From: an uncultured Acetobacteraceae bacterium
GTDB lineage: Bacteria > Pseudomonadota > Alphaproteobacteria > Acetobacterales > Acetobacteraceae
Direction: 5' to 3'
Assembly: GCA_903895595.1 (NCBI GenBank)
Contig: CAITUP010000099.1
Span: 1 to 64,000, forward strand
DNA: 64,000 nucleotides
Both the position numbers and the translations under genes were made by a program. Positions 39,131 to 49,459 of this stretch are shown piece after piece (position 1 is the first letter of the stretch; the number at the start of each line of letters is the position of its first letter). Under the pieces are notes generated by a model that saw only the letters and a program-made list of their open reading frames with translations, had not been told where the DNA came from and did no database searches.

Positions 39131-40521
39131 GGCGCGATCCTCCGCACATCGGTGATGGTGCCGGTCACCGCGGCGGCCGCGGCCATGGCGGGGGACATCA
39201 GATGGGTGCGCGAACCCGGTCCTTGGCGCCCCACGAAATTGCGGTTGGACGTGGCGGCGCAGCGCTGGCCGGCGGGCACGTAATCGCCGTTCATGCCGGT
39301 GCAGGCGGAGCAGCCGGGTTCGCCCCATGTCAGCCCGGCATCGGTGAAGATACGCCCCAGCCCTTCGGCCTCCGCCTGTTGTTTGATGGGGACCGAGCCG
39401 GGGACCACCAAGCCGGGGATCGCCGCTTTCCGACCGCGCAGGATGGCGGCGGCGGCGCGCAAATCCTCGATTCGGCCGTTGGTGCAGGTGCCGATGAAGA
39501 CGCGATCCAGCGGGACGCCCTCCAGCGGTTGGTTGGCGGTCAGGCCCATATAAGTCAGCTGCGCCGCGATCCGGGTGGCGGAGGCTGCATCCGGTGCGAC
39601 GGCGGGATCGGGCACGCGGTCGGTGACGGGCAGCGCGGTATCCAGGGAATTGCCCCAGGTCACGGTGGGCGCGATGTCGGCGGCGTGCAGCGCGACCTCG
39701 GTATCGAACACCGCGCCGTCTTCGGTGGGCAGTTGGCGCCAAGCCGCGACGGCCGAGTCCCACAAGGCGCCTTTCGGCGCGCGCGGGCGGCCATACAGAT
39801 ATTGGAACGCGGTATCGTCCGGGGCGATCATGCTGGTGCGGCTGCCGGCCTCGATCGTCATGTTGCACAGGGTCATCCGGCCCTCCATCGACAGGGCCTC
39901 GATCGCCGATCCCGCGTATTCGATGGCGTACCCCACCGCGCCGGCCGCGCCGATGCGGGCGATGATTGCGAGAATGACGTCCTTGGCGGACACATGCGGG
40001 CCGAGCACACCGTCGACCGTGATGCGCATGCGCTTGGGTTTGCGCTGCCACAGGGTCTGGGTCGCCAGGACGTGCCCGACCTCCGACGCGCCGATGCCGA
40101 ACGCCAGCGTGCCGAACGCGCCATGCGTCGCGGTGTGCGAATCCCCGCACACCAATGTCAGGCCCGGCAGCGTGATCCCCTGTTCGGGTCCCACGACATG
40201 CACGATGCCCTGGCGGGGATCGTCGAGGCCCATGGAATCGAAACCGTGCCGGCGGGCGTTGGCGCTGAGGCGGGCGACCAGGGCGGCACCTTCGGGATCG
40301 GCAACCGGCAAAGACCGTGCGTGGGACGGGACGTAGTGGTCCGCGACCCCGAACGTCAGATCGGGACGGCGCAGCGGGCGGCCGGCATGGTGCAGCATGT
40401 CGAACCCGTGGAACCCGCCGTCGTGAACCAGATGACGGTCGATCCACAGCAGATTGGTGCCATCGTCGCGGGCAACGACGACATGGGCATTCCAAATTTT
40501 GTCGAACAGGGTCTGGGTCAT
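39127..40521 (-). CDS. leuC: 3-isopropylmalate dehydratase large subunit (or paralog)
   Basis: MTQTLFDKIWNAHVV...LVCGDSHTATHGAFGTLAFGIGASEVGHVLATQTLWQ...FIGTCTNGRIEDLRAAA...EPGCSACTGMNGDYV. Confidence 0.93.
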   Translation of the reverse strand: MTQTLFDKIWNAHVVVARDDGTNLLWIDRHLVHDGGFHGFDMLHHAGRPLRRPDLTFGVADHYVPSHARSLPVADPEGAALVARLSANARRHGFDSMGLDDPRQGIVHVVGPEQGITLPGLTLVCGDSHTATHGAFGTLAFGIGASEVGHVLATQTLWQRKPKRMRITVDGVLGPHVSAKDVILAIIARIGAAGAVGYAIEYAGSAIEALSMEGRMTLCNMTIEAGSRTSMIAPDDTAFQYLYGRPRAPKGALWDSAVAAWRQLPTEDGAVFDTEVALHAADIAPTVTWGNSLDTALPVTDRVPDPAVAPDAASATRIAAQLTYMGLTANQPLEGVPLDRVFIGTCTNGRIEDLRAAAAILRGRKAAIPGLVVPGSVPIKQQAEAEGLGRIFTDAGLTWGEPGCSACTGMNGDYVPAGQRCAATSNRNFVGRQGPGSRTHLMSPAMAAAAAVTGTITDVRRIAP

Positions 40522-40605
40522 GGGCGGAACCTCCCCCGGCGGTCGCGGCTTGGCAAGACGGCGAATGAATAAACGTGACAAGCCGCGGATCATCTGCCTA
40601 GGCTC

Positions 40606-41934
40606 ATGACAAACATCAACCGCGTTCGACGCGACGGGGGAAAAATGGACCAAGAGCAATCCGTGATGCGCAAGGTCGCATGGCGACTGGTGCCGTTTCT
40701 GGGCCTCGCCTACTTCGTCAACGCGCTCGATCGCTTCAACGTTTCCATCGCCGCGCTGACCATGAACAAGGCGCTGGGCCTGTCCGCCACCACCTACGGG
40801 CTGGGCGCCGGGGCGTTCTTCTGGAGTTACGTGCTGTTTCAGCTGCCCGCGAATTCGGTCCTCACGCGGCTCGGCGCGCGGCGGTGGCTGGCGATCGTGA
40901 TGGTCTCCTGGGGGCTGTGTTCCGCCGGGACGGCGTTCGTCACCGATGCCACCAGCTTCGTGACGGTGCGGTTCCTGCTGGGCATCGCCGAGGCCGGCTA
41001 TTTTCCGGGCGTCGCCTGGTTCATGACGCGCTGGTTCCCCTCGCGGCATCGCGGCAGGGCGATGGGACTATTCTATGCATGCGGCGCCGCAGCGGGCGTG
41101 CTGGGCGGCCCGCTGTCGGGCAATCTTCTCCAATTGGACGGCTGGCACGGCGTGGCGGGATGGCAATGGGTGTTCCTGATCGAGGGCATCCCCGCTTTGC
41201 TGCTGGCCGCGTCCTGCCCGTTCCTGCTGCGCGACAAGGTCTCGGACGCGGATTTCCTGGCGCCGGAGGAACGCGCTTGGCTCGCCGGGAAGCTGGAGGA
41301 GGAAAGCCGCGCCTCGGTGACGCAAAATCTATCGCTGTGGCAGGCTCTTAGAACGCCGGTCGTGGTGTTTCTGATCCTGGGCTACGCACTGATCGGCGTT
41401 GGCGTGTACGGCAAGAACTTCTTCCTGCCGCTGATGATCAAAGGCATGGGGTTCAGCGATCTGGCCGCCAGCTATTTGTCGTCGCTTCCCGCCATCGCGG
41501 GGTGCATCGGAATGATCCTGCTATCGCGCAGCTCCGACCGCACGGGGGAGCGTCTGTGGCATGTCGCCGGTCCCTGTTTGATCGCCAGTTTTGGGTTGAT
41601 GGTGGTCGGTTTCACTTTGGATCGCTATCCAATGGTCGCGCTCGCCGCCTACTGCGTCGCCGGGTTTGGGATTTCGGCTTCGTTGCCGACATTCTGGAAC
41701 CTGCCGACGGCCTTCCTCGGGCCGGCGGCGGCGGCCGGCGGCATCGCGATTATCAATTCGATCGGGAATATCTCCGGCTACGCGGCGCCGCAAATGGTCG
41801 GTATCGTACGCGATTACACCGGCGGGTACGCGGTGCCCATGATTGTCACCAGCTTGTTCATGCTGGCGGCGGCCTGCTGTTTGCTGCTAACCCCTGTCAT
41901 GGCGGCGCGGATGGCGCAGCGCGCCGCACGCTGA
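40606..41934 (+). CDS. MFS transporter (anion:cation symporter / phthalate-permease type)
   Basis: FLGLAYFVNALDRFNVSIAALTMNKALGLSATTYGLGAGAFFWSYVLFQLPANSVLTRLGARRWLA. Confidence 0.92.
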   Translation: MTNINRVRRDGGKMDQEQSVMRKVAWRLVPFLGLAYFVNALDRFNVSIAALTMNKALGLSATTYGLGAGAFFWSYVLFQLPANSVLTRLGARRWLAIVMVSWGLCSAGTAFVTDATSFVTVRFLLGIAEAGYFPGVAWFMTRWFPSRHRGRAMGLFYACGAAAGVLGGPLSGNLLQLDGWHGVAGWQWVFLIEGIPALLLAASCPFLLRDKVSDADFLAPEERAWLAGKLEEESRASVTQNLSLWQALRTPVVVFLILGYALIGVGVYGKNFFLPLMIKGMGFSDLAASYLSSLPAIAGCIGMILLSRSSDRTGERLWHVAGPCLIASFGLMVVGFTLDRYPMVALAAYCVAGFGISASLPTFWNLPTAFLGPAAAAGGIAIINSIGNISGYAAPQMVGIVRDYTGGYAVPMIVTSLFMLAAACCLLLTPVMAARMAQRAAR

Positions 41935-42031
41935 GGTATGTAACCGGGGTTGGTCGATTAGGGCTTGGGGCGACCGCGACCAACGCGGCGTTGACGACCG
42001 GGCGGGCAGATACAAAGGCATAGGCGTGGCT

Positions 42032-43773
42032 ATGGTGAAACACCGCTGGACCGTCCGGCGGACGATGCTTGTGGTTTGCGCCAGCGTCGCGGGGGGGCTC
42101 CGCACACCCATGTCTGGGCTCAAAGCCGAGCGGTGCCGCAAGGATCGCCGTTGCCAAGAATCGTGGCGCCGCCAGTGGCACCTTCTACCCCCGGCGCGGT
42201 ACCGGTCCTTCCCACCCTTGCGGATTCGGACGTGCCGGATCGGCCCGTGCGTGTCAGCTCCGTCGAAGTGCAGGGCGCGACCGCGTTCCCGAACGCCGCG
42301 TTAGCGCGTTACACGGGTGGCCTGATCGCGCCGGACACCCGCATTCCAGCCATCGAGGCCGCTCGGCTGGCGATCCTGCGACATTACCGGTCGCGCGGGT
42401 TCGTGCTGACGACCGTGTCGGTCAAGCTGGATGGCATCGGCCATCTGCGCTTCGTGGTGACCGAAGGCTATATCTCCCGCGTCAAACTGGACGGCGATAT
42501 CGGCCCGGCCGGGGTGCAGGTGCTGCGGTTCCTGGATCGTCTGACCGAGGAGCGCCCCATCGCTGCCGCCACGCTGGAGCGGTATTTGCTGCTGGCGCAG
42601 GATGTGCCGGGCGTGACGCTGCGATCGGTGTTGGAACCGTCCAACGATGAACCGGGGGCGATGACGCTGATCGCGCAGGTCAGTCGCCGGGCGTTTTCGG
42701 GTCTGATCTCGGCAGATAACCGAGCGTATCATCAGACGGGACCGAATGAGGCGCTGACGGCGCTGGATTTGAACAGTTTTACGGAATACGGGGAAAAGAC
42801 CGAGTTTTCGTTCTACCATACGTTCCCGAACAGCCAGAATTTCGGGCAGGTATCGAGCGAATTCCTGGTGGGATCGTCGGGTTTGAAGATCAAGATTTAT
42901 GCCGGTCACGGCGTGGTGAACCCCACCGGCGCGCTGGGGCGCACGGGATATCAGGGTTTGACCACGGTGTTCGGCACCCAGGCGAGCTATCCGGTCATTC
43001 GCTCACGCCAGCAGACTCTGACGGTGTACGGCGGGTTGGACGGGATGGAGGCGACCGTGTTCACGGGAACGCCGAGCACGCGGGCCAGTTTCGATTCGTT
43101 GCGTGTGATACGGTTGGGGGAGGATTATGTTCTGTCCGATATCTGGTTCGGGAACGATTATTCCGCTCTGAACACGGTGTCGGTGCGGGCGTCGGAGGGG
43201 TTGCGCCTACTCGGCGCCTCCACCACCGGCACCGCGTTTTCTTCCGCTCGACAGCACGAACGTTCGGATTTTACGAAAGTGAATTTCGAGGTCGGTCGGA
43301 CCCAAACCCTGTTCGCCCCATGGGACGGTGCGTCGGTGGCGCTGATGGTGTTGGCGACGGGACAATGGAGCGATAATATTCTGCCCCCGGCGGAACAGTT
43401 TTATCTGGGCGGCTCGCGCTTTACACGCGGATATTATTCCGGTCAGGTGCCCGGCGATAAGGCGCTGGCAGCGACCGCGGAATTGCAGCTGAATACCAGT
43501 TTCGGCGTACCGTTCGTCCGCACGGATACCGATATCGCCGCGCAGTTCTATGTTTTTTACGACTGGGGCCAGACCTGGCAAAATCAGTCGGCGGATTATG
43601 CGACGAAAGTGGCATCGGCCGGCGGCGGCACGCGGCTGCAGCTGACCAGCTACGCGGAATTGGATGTGGAAGCATCGGCGCGCTTGAACGTGTATCCCGG
43701 AGGCGGGCAAAATCAGGGCGTGTCGGCCTTGAACAGCATCGGCCTGTATTGGCGCATTCTGGGGCATTTTTAA
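42032..43773 (+). CDS. TpsB outer-membrane transporter (ShlB/FhaC/HecB family); signal peptide out of frame with body at a G7 tract
   Basis: POTRA VRVSSVEVQGATAFPNAAL..., beta-barrel, C-terminal SIGLYWRILGHF; MVKHRWTVRRTMLVVCASVAGG from 42032 joins GGAPHTHVWAQSRAVPQ only with one extra G in 42091-42097. Continuous ORF is 42076-43773. Confidence 0.88.
42091..42097 (+). repeat. Poly-G (G7) tract at the signal-peptide frame break of TpsB
   Basis: ...gcgtcgcGGGGGGGctccg...; G8 would fuse signal peptide and POTRA body in one frame. Confidence 0.8.
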
Positions 43774-43774
43774 T

Positions 43775-46700
43775 ATGGCGGAACCCCGGCACATCCATTG
43801 GGTGCGGTATACGCGGGCGGCGCTGCTGTTGAGCACCGCGTTGCACGCGACAGCCATGGCACAACCGGCCCCGAATGCTCATCCGACCGGCGGGGCCGTG
43901 GTGGTCGGGCAGGCGGCCATCGGTTACGGCAAGAATACGACGACCGTCGATCAGACGACTCAGCGGGCCGCCATCGATTGGCAGAGTTTCGATATCGGCA
44001 GCCAGCAGGCGGTACGGTTCAATCAACCGAACGCCAGCGCGGTGGTGTTGAACCGCGTCGTGGGGCCGGACCCGTCGCAGATCGCGGGCCGGATTTCCGC
44101 CAATGGGCAGGTGATCATCGAAAATCAGTCCGGGGTGACGTTCCTCGGGGGATCTCAGGTCAACACGAATGGGTTGATGGCGACGGCCGCCGGCATCGGC
44201 AACGCCAATTTCGCCGCCGGCAATATGGTGTTCGATCAGGCAGCGAAACCGAATGCGCGTGTATCGAACCAGGGTACGATCACGGTGAAAGGGGCGGGCC
44301 TCGCGGCACTCGTGGCGCCGAGCGTATCGAATAGTGGGACGATTGACGCTCGGATGGGGAACGTGGTGCTGGCGGGGGCACGCGCGGTCACGCTGGATTT
44401 GTATGGCGACGGGCTGGTGTCGGTGAACGTTACCAAACAGGTGACGCAGGCGCCGGACGGGGCGGCGGCGCTGGTGACCAACACCGGCGTCATTCGCGCG
44501 GCCGGTGGAACGGTGCAGCTCACGGCGCGGGCGGCGGATGGGGTGGTGCAGAATCTGGTATCGGCTGGCGGAACGATTTCCGCCAACAGGTCCGGAACGG
44601 TTTCCATCGCCAGCATTGGCGGGTCGTTGGAGATTACCGGACAGATCTCGGCCGAGGGTGGCGGGTCGGTCGCGGTGAATGCGACGGGCAACGCAACGGT
44701 TGCCCGCAGTGGTTCGATTTCCGCGAACGCCGGGTCGAGGGGCAATGGCGGACGGATTTCGGTGGTGTCCGGCGGCACGACGACCATGGCGGGGACGCTG
44801 GCCGCTCGGGGTGGTCGGTTGGGCGGGAATGGCGGGTTCGTCGAGGTATCGGGGCCGAGCTTGTCGCTGACCGGTGGGGTGGATGTGTCGGCGCCTCGGG
44901 GGGCATTGGGTACGTTGCTGTTGGATCCGACGGATTTGTCCATTGTCGCGGGGGCCGCGGGAACCGGCGCTTTGGATACGACGCTGGGCGGCGCGGGGCA
45001 GATCGTTTACGGCGACAATGTTGGCGCCAATACGATCACCAATGGCGAAATCAACGCGCTGAACGCCAATCTTGTGTTGCAGGCGACGAATTCGATCACG
45101 TTGCAGGCCGGGGCGCCGCTGACGGTGTCCGCCGGGAAATCGCTGACGTTGCAAACGCAGACGGGCGATATCGCGTTGAATGCGTCGGTTTCCGGCGGTG
45201 CGGGTTCGACCCTCGTGCTAAGCGCGGGCGGGGGTGTCAGCCAGGATGTCGCCGCGGGCAGCATCGCGGTGACGAATTTGCTGGCGACTGCCGGGACCGG
45301 GTCGGTCAGTCTGTCGGCGATCGCGAACCATGTGGGGACGCTGGCGGCATCGGGCAATGGTGTCACGTTCGTTAATACGTCGTCGGATCTGACCGTCGGT
45401 TCGGTGGCGGGCACGGCGGGGGTTACCGCCAGCAGCGGCGCGATAGCTTTGTCGACGAACACGTCGGGGAACCTGATCCTGGGCGCGAACGTCAATGCCG
45501 GCAGCGGGGCGGTTAGTCTGATATCGGCACAGACGATTTCTCAGACTGGCGGGACGATTGGGGCGGGCACGCTAAGCGGTGGTTCTGCCGGCGGGACGGC
45601 GTTGCAGCAGGCGAATGCCTTGACGGCGCTGGGAACGTTCGCGGATACCGGGGTCGGCTCGACCGGCATTCGGATCGTTAATAACCGCGATCTGACTGTT
45701 TCGGGCATCGTTTCGACACCAGGTAGTATCGCGGTGTCCATTACTGGCTCCCTGACCATCGCCAGCGGCGGCACGATTCAGGCGCCGTCGGTCGTTTTGG
45801 CGGGGAATAACGGCATCGCACAGCAAGGGGCAGCCGTTGTCGGGAAAACCGGCGCGACCGTCGATCTGAGCGTCGCCAATTCCGGCGGCGTCACGCAGTC
45901 GGCGGGCAGTGCGATCGTCGGCGCGACATTACAAAGCAGCGGCGGGATCGCCGGCGGTGCCACATTGCTCGCAGCGGGCAACGCCATCGGGCAGATCGGC
46001 GGCGTCAACGTAACCGGTGGGGATTTTCAACTCGGTAGTGGGTCCTCCCTGACGGTCGCGGGAACCTTGGCGGCGAGCGGCAACGTGTTTTTACGCAGCA
46101 ACGGTGTCGCGATTGCCTCGGGCGGGTCCGTCACCGCCGGGGTCGTGGGATTGCAGGCCGATACGTTCGCGATTGCTGCCGGCGGTTCGGTTTCGGCGGT
46201 AACGACCGAATTGGCGCCGAAGACCGCGGGGGCAACGATGGCGCTCGGCGGCTCGGGCGGCAGTTTGGCATCGCTGACGGGTATCGGCAGTTCTCGTGTT
46301 CGGCTTGGTGCCGTAACCGTTCCGGGATCGGGTCTGACAGCGACAGCCGGAACGATCGCGGTGTCCGGCGGGAATTTCGGATCGGCGACGACAAACCTCG
46401 ACCTGATCACGCAAAGCGGCGGGGCCATCGTCAATACGGCCGGCAGCGTTTTGACCGCGGCGACATTGACCGGCAGCACAGGATCGCTGACGCTGGCCGG
46501 GGCCAATATCGGAACGGTCGGAAATTTTACCGCCGACGGATTTTCGCTGGGTAACAGCAGACCATTATCCGTTACGGGTTCGGTGACCGCGACCAACGGA
46601 TTGACACTGGCGGCCGGTGCCGGCGGTTTGGCGCTGAACGCCTTGCATGTGCTGTCGGGCACGACGGTCGATCTTTCGGCGGCGGGCGGCGGCATAACCC

Positions 46701-49459
46701 AGGTTGCGAGCGGCACGATTATCGCCGGCACGCTGCGCAGTTCCGGATCGGCGACCGGAACCGTTTCGCTGGCGGGCACCGGCAACGCGATCGGGACGCT
46801 GCAAAGCTTCGGCGTCACGAACGGCGATTTCTCGCTGGCGAATACGGGAAGCCTGTCGGTTGCTGGGACTGTCTCGGCGGGTAATATTTCGCTCCGGTCC
46901 GGCACGATTGCGATTGCGGGTTTTCTGAATGCGGGCACGGTGTTGGCGCTGGGCGCCACTTCGGGCGGTGTCTCGGAAACCGGATCGGTCCATGCGGCGA
47001 CTTTGGTCAGTGCCGGAACGATTGCCGGCGGCGTCAGCCTGACCGGCAGCAATACGATCGGCACAATCGGTGCGCTGGCTTTTACCGGCGCCTTCGCGCT
47101 GCGCGACGTCAGTGCGCTGACCGTCAACGGAACACTGAGCGGCGGTTCCGCGACGATCGGTGCCGCGAGCCTGACCATCGGGGCCGGCGGGGTCGTCAAC
47201 ACCGGCTCGCTGGTCATCGCGACGACCGGTGGCGGGGTCACGGACCTCGGCGTGGGGCAGATCGTGGCGAATTCCGTCAGCATCGCGACCAGCGGAGCCG
47301 GCGACGTGTCGCTGGCAAACCCGAACAATCAAATCGCGGCCAGCAATGGTATCCAGGTCGGGAACGGCAATCTGGTGCTCATCGACGATCCGACTTTGAC
47401 GCTGACCGGGACCTTCAGCGCCAATAATCTGTTTTTCAAGGTGACGCAGGCCGGCGACACCATCGCGCTTGGCAGCGGCGGCGCACCGGCGGTTTTGACG
47501 GCGGGCAGCGGCGGGTGGATTTCTCTCGTCGCGGATCGTCTGACCAACGACCCCGCGAGCAGCATCTCGGCGCCGAGCGGCTTCGTGGAAATCGCGCCGT
47601 TTTCAGCGACGGCGGCGCAAAGCATCGGCGGGTCGTTGTATTCCCACATCAACGCCGGCACACTGACCATCGGCCAGTACAGGGACGCCGCGAACGGGAA
47701 CGCGACATCGCTGACGGCAGCCGGCATTTCGGTCGATGGTTCGGTCGATCTGATCGGACGGGTCGATACGCTGGCGTTGCGGACCTCGGGCGCGGTCAAC
47801 GAACCGGCGGGACCCATCCTGGTGGGGACTTTGACCGGCGGCGCGGTCACGGGCGTCAGCCTGACCACCGTGGGCAACACCATCGGCACGCTGACCGCCT
47901 TCACCGTCACCGCCGGCAATCTGGCACTGCGCGACAGTACCGCACTGACGCTCGGGGGGCTGGTGTCCGCGGGCACCGTCGATCTTACGACTGCCACCGG
48001 CAATCTGTCCCAGGCGGCCGGCGGGACGCTGGTTGCGGGGTTGCTGACCAGTGCGGGCGGCATCGCGGGGACGGCTTCTCTGCTGGGCGTCGCCAATCGG
48101 ATCGGGACGATCGCTGGGTTCTCGGCGGGCGGAAACCTGACGGTCGTGAACAGCCAAAACCTGACTCTGGCGAGTCTGGTCAGCGCGGGGACGGTCGATC
48201 TCACGATATCCACGGGCGGCGTAACGCAGGGGGCCGGCGGGACGTTGGTCGCGGGGATGCTGACCAGCAGTGGCGGGATCGCCGGTTCGGCCGTTCTCGC
48301 CGGGACGACGAACCGGATCGGCACCATCGCGGGATTGACCGCGGGCGGGCTGCTGCAGGTCGTCGATAGCCAAGGGCTGACTCTGGCGGGTCTGGTCGAT
48401 GTCGCTACCGCGGACCTTACGACATTGTCCGGTGGCGTGAGCCAGGCCGGTAGCGGCACGCTGGTCGCCGGCACGTTGACCAGCAGCGGCGGTGTACCGG
48501 GCGACATGTCATTGCTGGGGACCGCAAACCGGATTGGGACGATCGCGGACCTGACCGCCAGGGGGACGCTCCAGGTAGTGAACAGTCAGGCGCTGATCCT
48601 GGCGGGGCTGGTTGGCGCGAGGACGGTCGATGTTACAACCTCTGCCGGCGGGGTGACACAGGGGGCCGGCGGCACGCTGATCGCCGGCGTCCTAACCAGC
48701 AGCGGCGGACTCGCGGGGCCTTCGGCGCTGCTCGGTTCGGCCAACCAAGTGGGCGTACTCACCAATGTCTCGGCAGACGGTTCGTTCGTGCTGAACGATT
48801 CCATCGATTTAACGGTCGCCGGACGCATCGCGGCGCCGCGGATCGTGCTGACCGACGTCGGCCGGACCGTCGCCTTCGCCAATGGCACGACGCTGGTGAC
48901 CGACGGGCCGGAGCGGCCGTTCGGCCCGATACAGCCCTCCGACATGCCGAGTGCGGCGGGCGGGCAAGGCGGGGCGTATGTCACCGCCGCGTCGGTGCGG
49001 CAGAACGGGCGGCTAACGGTGCGCAATCTGAATGGATCGAGCAACGTGCTGCGGCTGGATACCTCGGTCGCCACCGATTTCGATACGACTCAAGGGCTCG
49101 GCGCGCCGGATACCTGGCTGATCCTGGTGCTTAACAATGCCGCTACCGCCAGCGGAGCGATTGAGGTGAAGGCCCTGGACGCGGTGTATCCCGGCACTGT
49201 CGGCACCGCGAGCCTGTTCGGGTCGGTGAACGGTCTGACCGGGCCCGGAGCGGCGGCGGCCGGTCACATCACGCCGATCACCGCGGATAAATACATGCTG
49301 AACACCTGTCCGATAGCGTCGGCGAACTGCGTGCTGATCGCCGCTCAGGGCGTGCCGAAAGGCAACCCGATCAGCGAGATTCAAATCGCCCGATTGCCGA
49401 ACCCGAACATGGACGACGACGATCTGCTGGTTCCCATCGTGTCGGATCGGGAGCCATGA
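43775..49459 (+). CDS. TpsA filamentous haemagglutinin-like exoprotein (1894 aa)
   Basis: TPS domain GGAVVVGQAAIGYGKNTTTVDQTTQRAAIDWQSFDIGSQQAVRFNQPNASAVVLNRVVGPDPSQIAGRISANGQVIIENQSGVTF; Gly/Ser/Thr-rich beta-helix repeats; adjacent to TpsB. Confidence 0.95.
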   Translation: MAEPRHIHWVRYTRAALLLSTALHATAMAQPAPNAHPTGGAVVVGQAAIGYGKNTTTVDQTTQRAAIDWQSFDIGSQQAVRFNQPNASAVVLNRVVGPDPSQIAGRISANGQVIIENQSGVTFLGGSQVNTNGLMATAAGIGNANFAAGNMVFDQAAKPNARVSNQGTITVKGAGLAALVAPSVSNSGTIDARMGNVVLAGARAVTLDLYGDGLVSVNVTKQVTQAPDGAAALVTNTGVIRAAGGTVQLTARAADGVVQNLVSAGGTISANRSGTVSIASIGGSLEITGQISAEGGGSVAVNATGNATVARSGSISANAGSRGNGGRISVVSGGTTTMAGTLAARGGRLGGNGGFVEVSGPSLSLTGGVDVSAPRGALGTLLLDPTDLSIVAGAAGTGALDTTLGGAGQIVYGDNVGANTITNGEINALNANLVLQATNSITLQAGAPLTVSAGKSLTLQTQTGDIALNASVSGGAGSTLVLSAGGGVSQDVAAGSIAVTNLLATAGTGSVSLSAIANHVGTLAASGNGVTFVNTSSDLTVGSVAGTAGVTASSGAIALSTNTSGNLILGANVNAGSGAVSLISAQTISQTGGTIGAGTLSGGSAGGTALQQANALTALGTFADTGVGSTGIRIVNNRDLTVSGIVSTPGSIAVSITGSLTIASGGTIQAPSVVLAGNNGIAQQGAAVVGKTGATVDLSVANSGGVTQSAGSAIVGATLQSSGGIAGGATLLAAGNAIGQIGGVNVTGGDFQLGSGSSLTVAGTLAASGNVFLRSNGVAIASGGSVTAGVVGLQADTFAIAAGGSVSAVTTELAPKTAGATMALGGSGGSLASLTGIGSSRVRLGAVTVPGSGLTATAGTIAVSGGNFGSATTNLDLITQSGGAIVNTAGSVLTAATLTGSTGSLTLAGANIGTVGNFTADGFSLGNSRPLSVTGSVTATNGLTLAAGAGGLALNALHVLSGTTVDLSAAGGGITQVASGTIIAGTLRSSGSATGTVSLAGTGNAIGTLQSFGVTNGDFSLANTGSLSVAGTVSAGNISLRSGTIAIAGFLNAGTVLALGATSGGVSETGSVHAATLVSAGTIAGGVSLTGSNTIGTIGALAFTGAFALRDVSALTVNGTLSGGSATIGAASLTIGAGGVVNTGSLVIATTGGGVTDLGVGQIVANSVSIATSGAGDVSLANPNNQIAASNGIQVGNGNLVLIDDPTLTLTGTFSANNLFFKVTQAGDTIALGSGGAPAVLTAGSGGWISLVADRLTNDPASSISAPSGFVEIAPFSATAAQSIGGSLYSHINAGTLTIGQYRDAANGNATSLTAAGISVDGSVDLIGRVDTLALRTSGAVNEPAGPILVGTLTGGAVTGVSLTTVGNTIGTLTAFTVTAGNLALRDSTALTLGGLVSAGTVDLTTATGNLSQAAGGTLVAGLLTSAGGIAGTASLLGVANRIGTIAGFSAGGNLTVVNSQNLTLASLVSAGTVDLTISTGGVTQGAGGTLVAGMLTSSGGIAGSAVLAGTTNRIGTIAGLTAGGLLQVVDSQGLTLAGLVDVATADLTTLSGGVSQAGSGTLVAGTLTSSGGVPGDMSLLGTANRIGTIADLTARGTLQVVNSQALILAGLVGARTVDVTTSAGGVTQGAGGTLIAGVLTSSGGLAGPSALLGSANQVGVLTNVSADGSFVLNDSIDLTVAGRIAAPRIVLTDVGRTVAFANGTTLVTDGPERPFGPIQPSDMPSAAGGQGGAYVTAASVRQNGRLTVRNLNGSSNVLRLDTSVATDFDTTQGLGAPDTWLILVLNNAATASGAIEVKALDAVYPGTVGTASLFGSVNGLTGPGAAAAGHITPITADKYMLNTCPIASANCVLIAAQGVPKGNPISEIQIARLPNPNMDDDDLLVPIVSDREP
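47873..48739 (+). repeat. Tandem 216-219 bp (72-73 aa) repeats within tpsA
   Basis: Units start at 47873, 48092, 48308, 48524 (degenerate fifth at 48740): (A/G/T)NxIGTxxxFxAxGxLxxxxSxxLTLxxLVxxxTxDLTxxxGxxxQxxxGTLVAGxLTSxGG. Confidence 0.8.

Noticed and set aside
43421-48507. Long minus-strand ORFs (577, 433 and 392 aa) antisense to tpsA
   Set aside because: Shadow ORFs from high GC and repetitive Gly/Ala/Thr codons; Pro/Arg-rich low-complexity translations with no recognisable domain.
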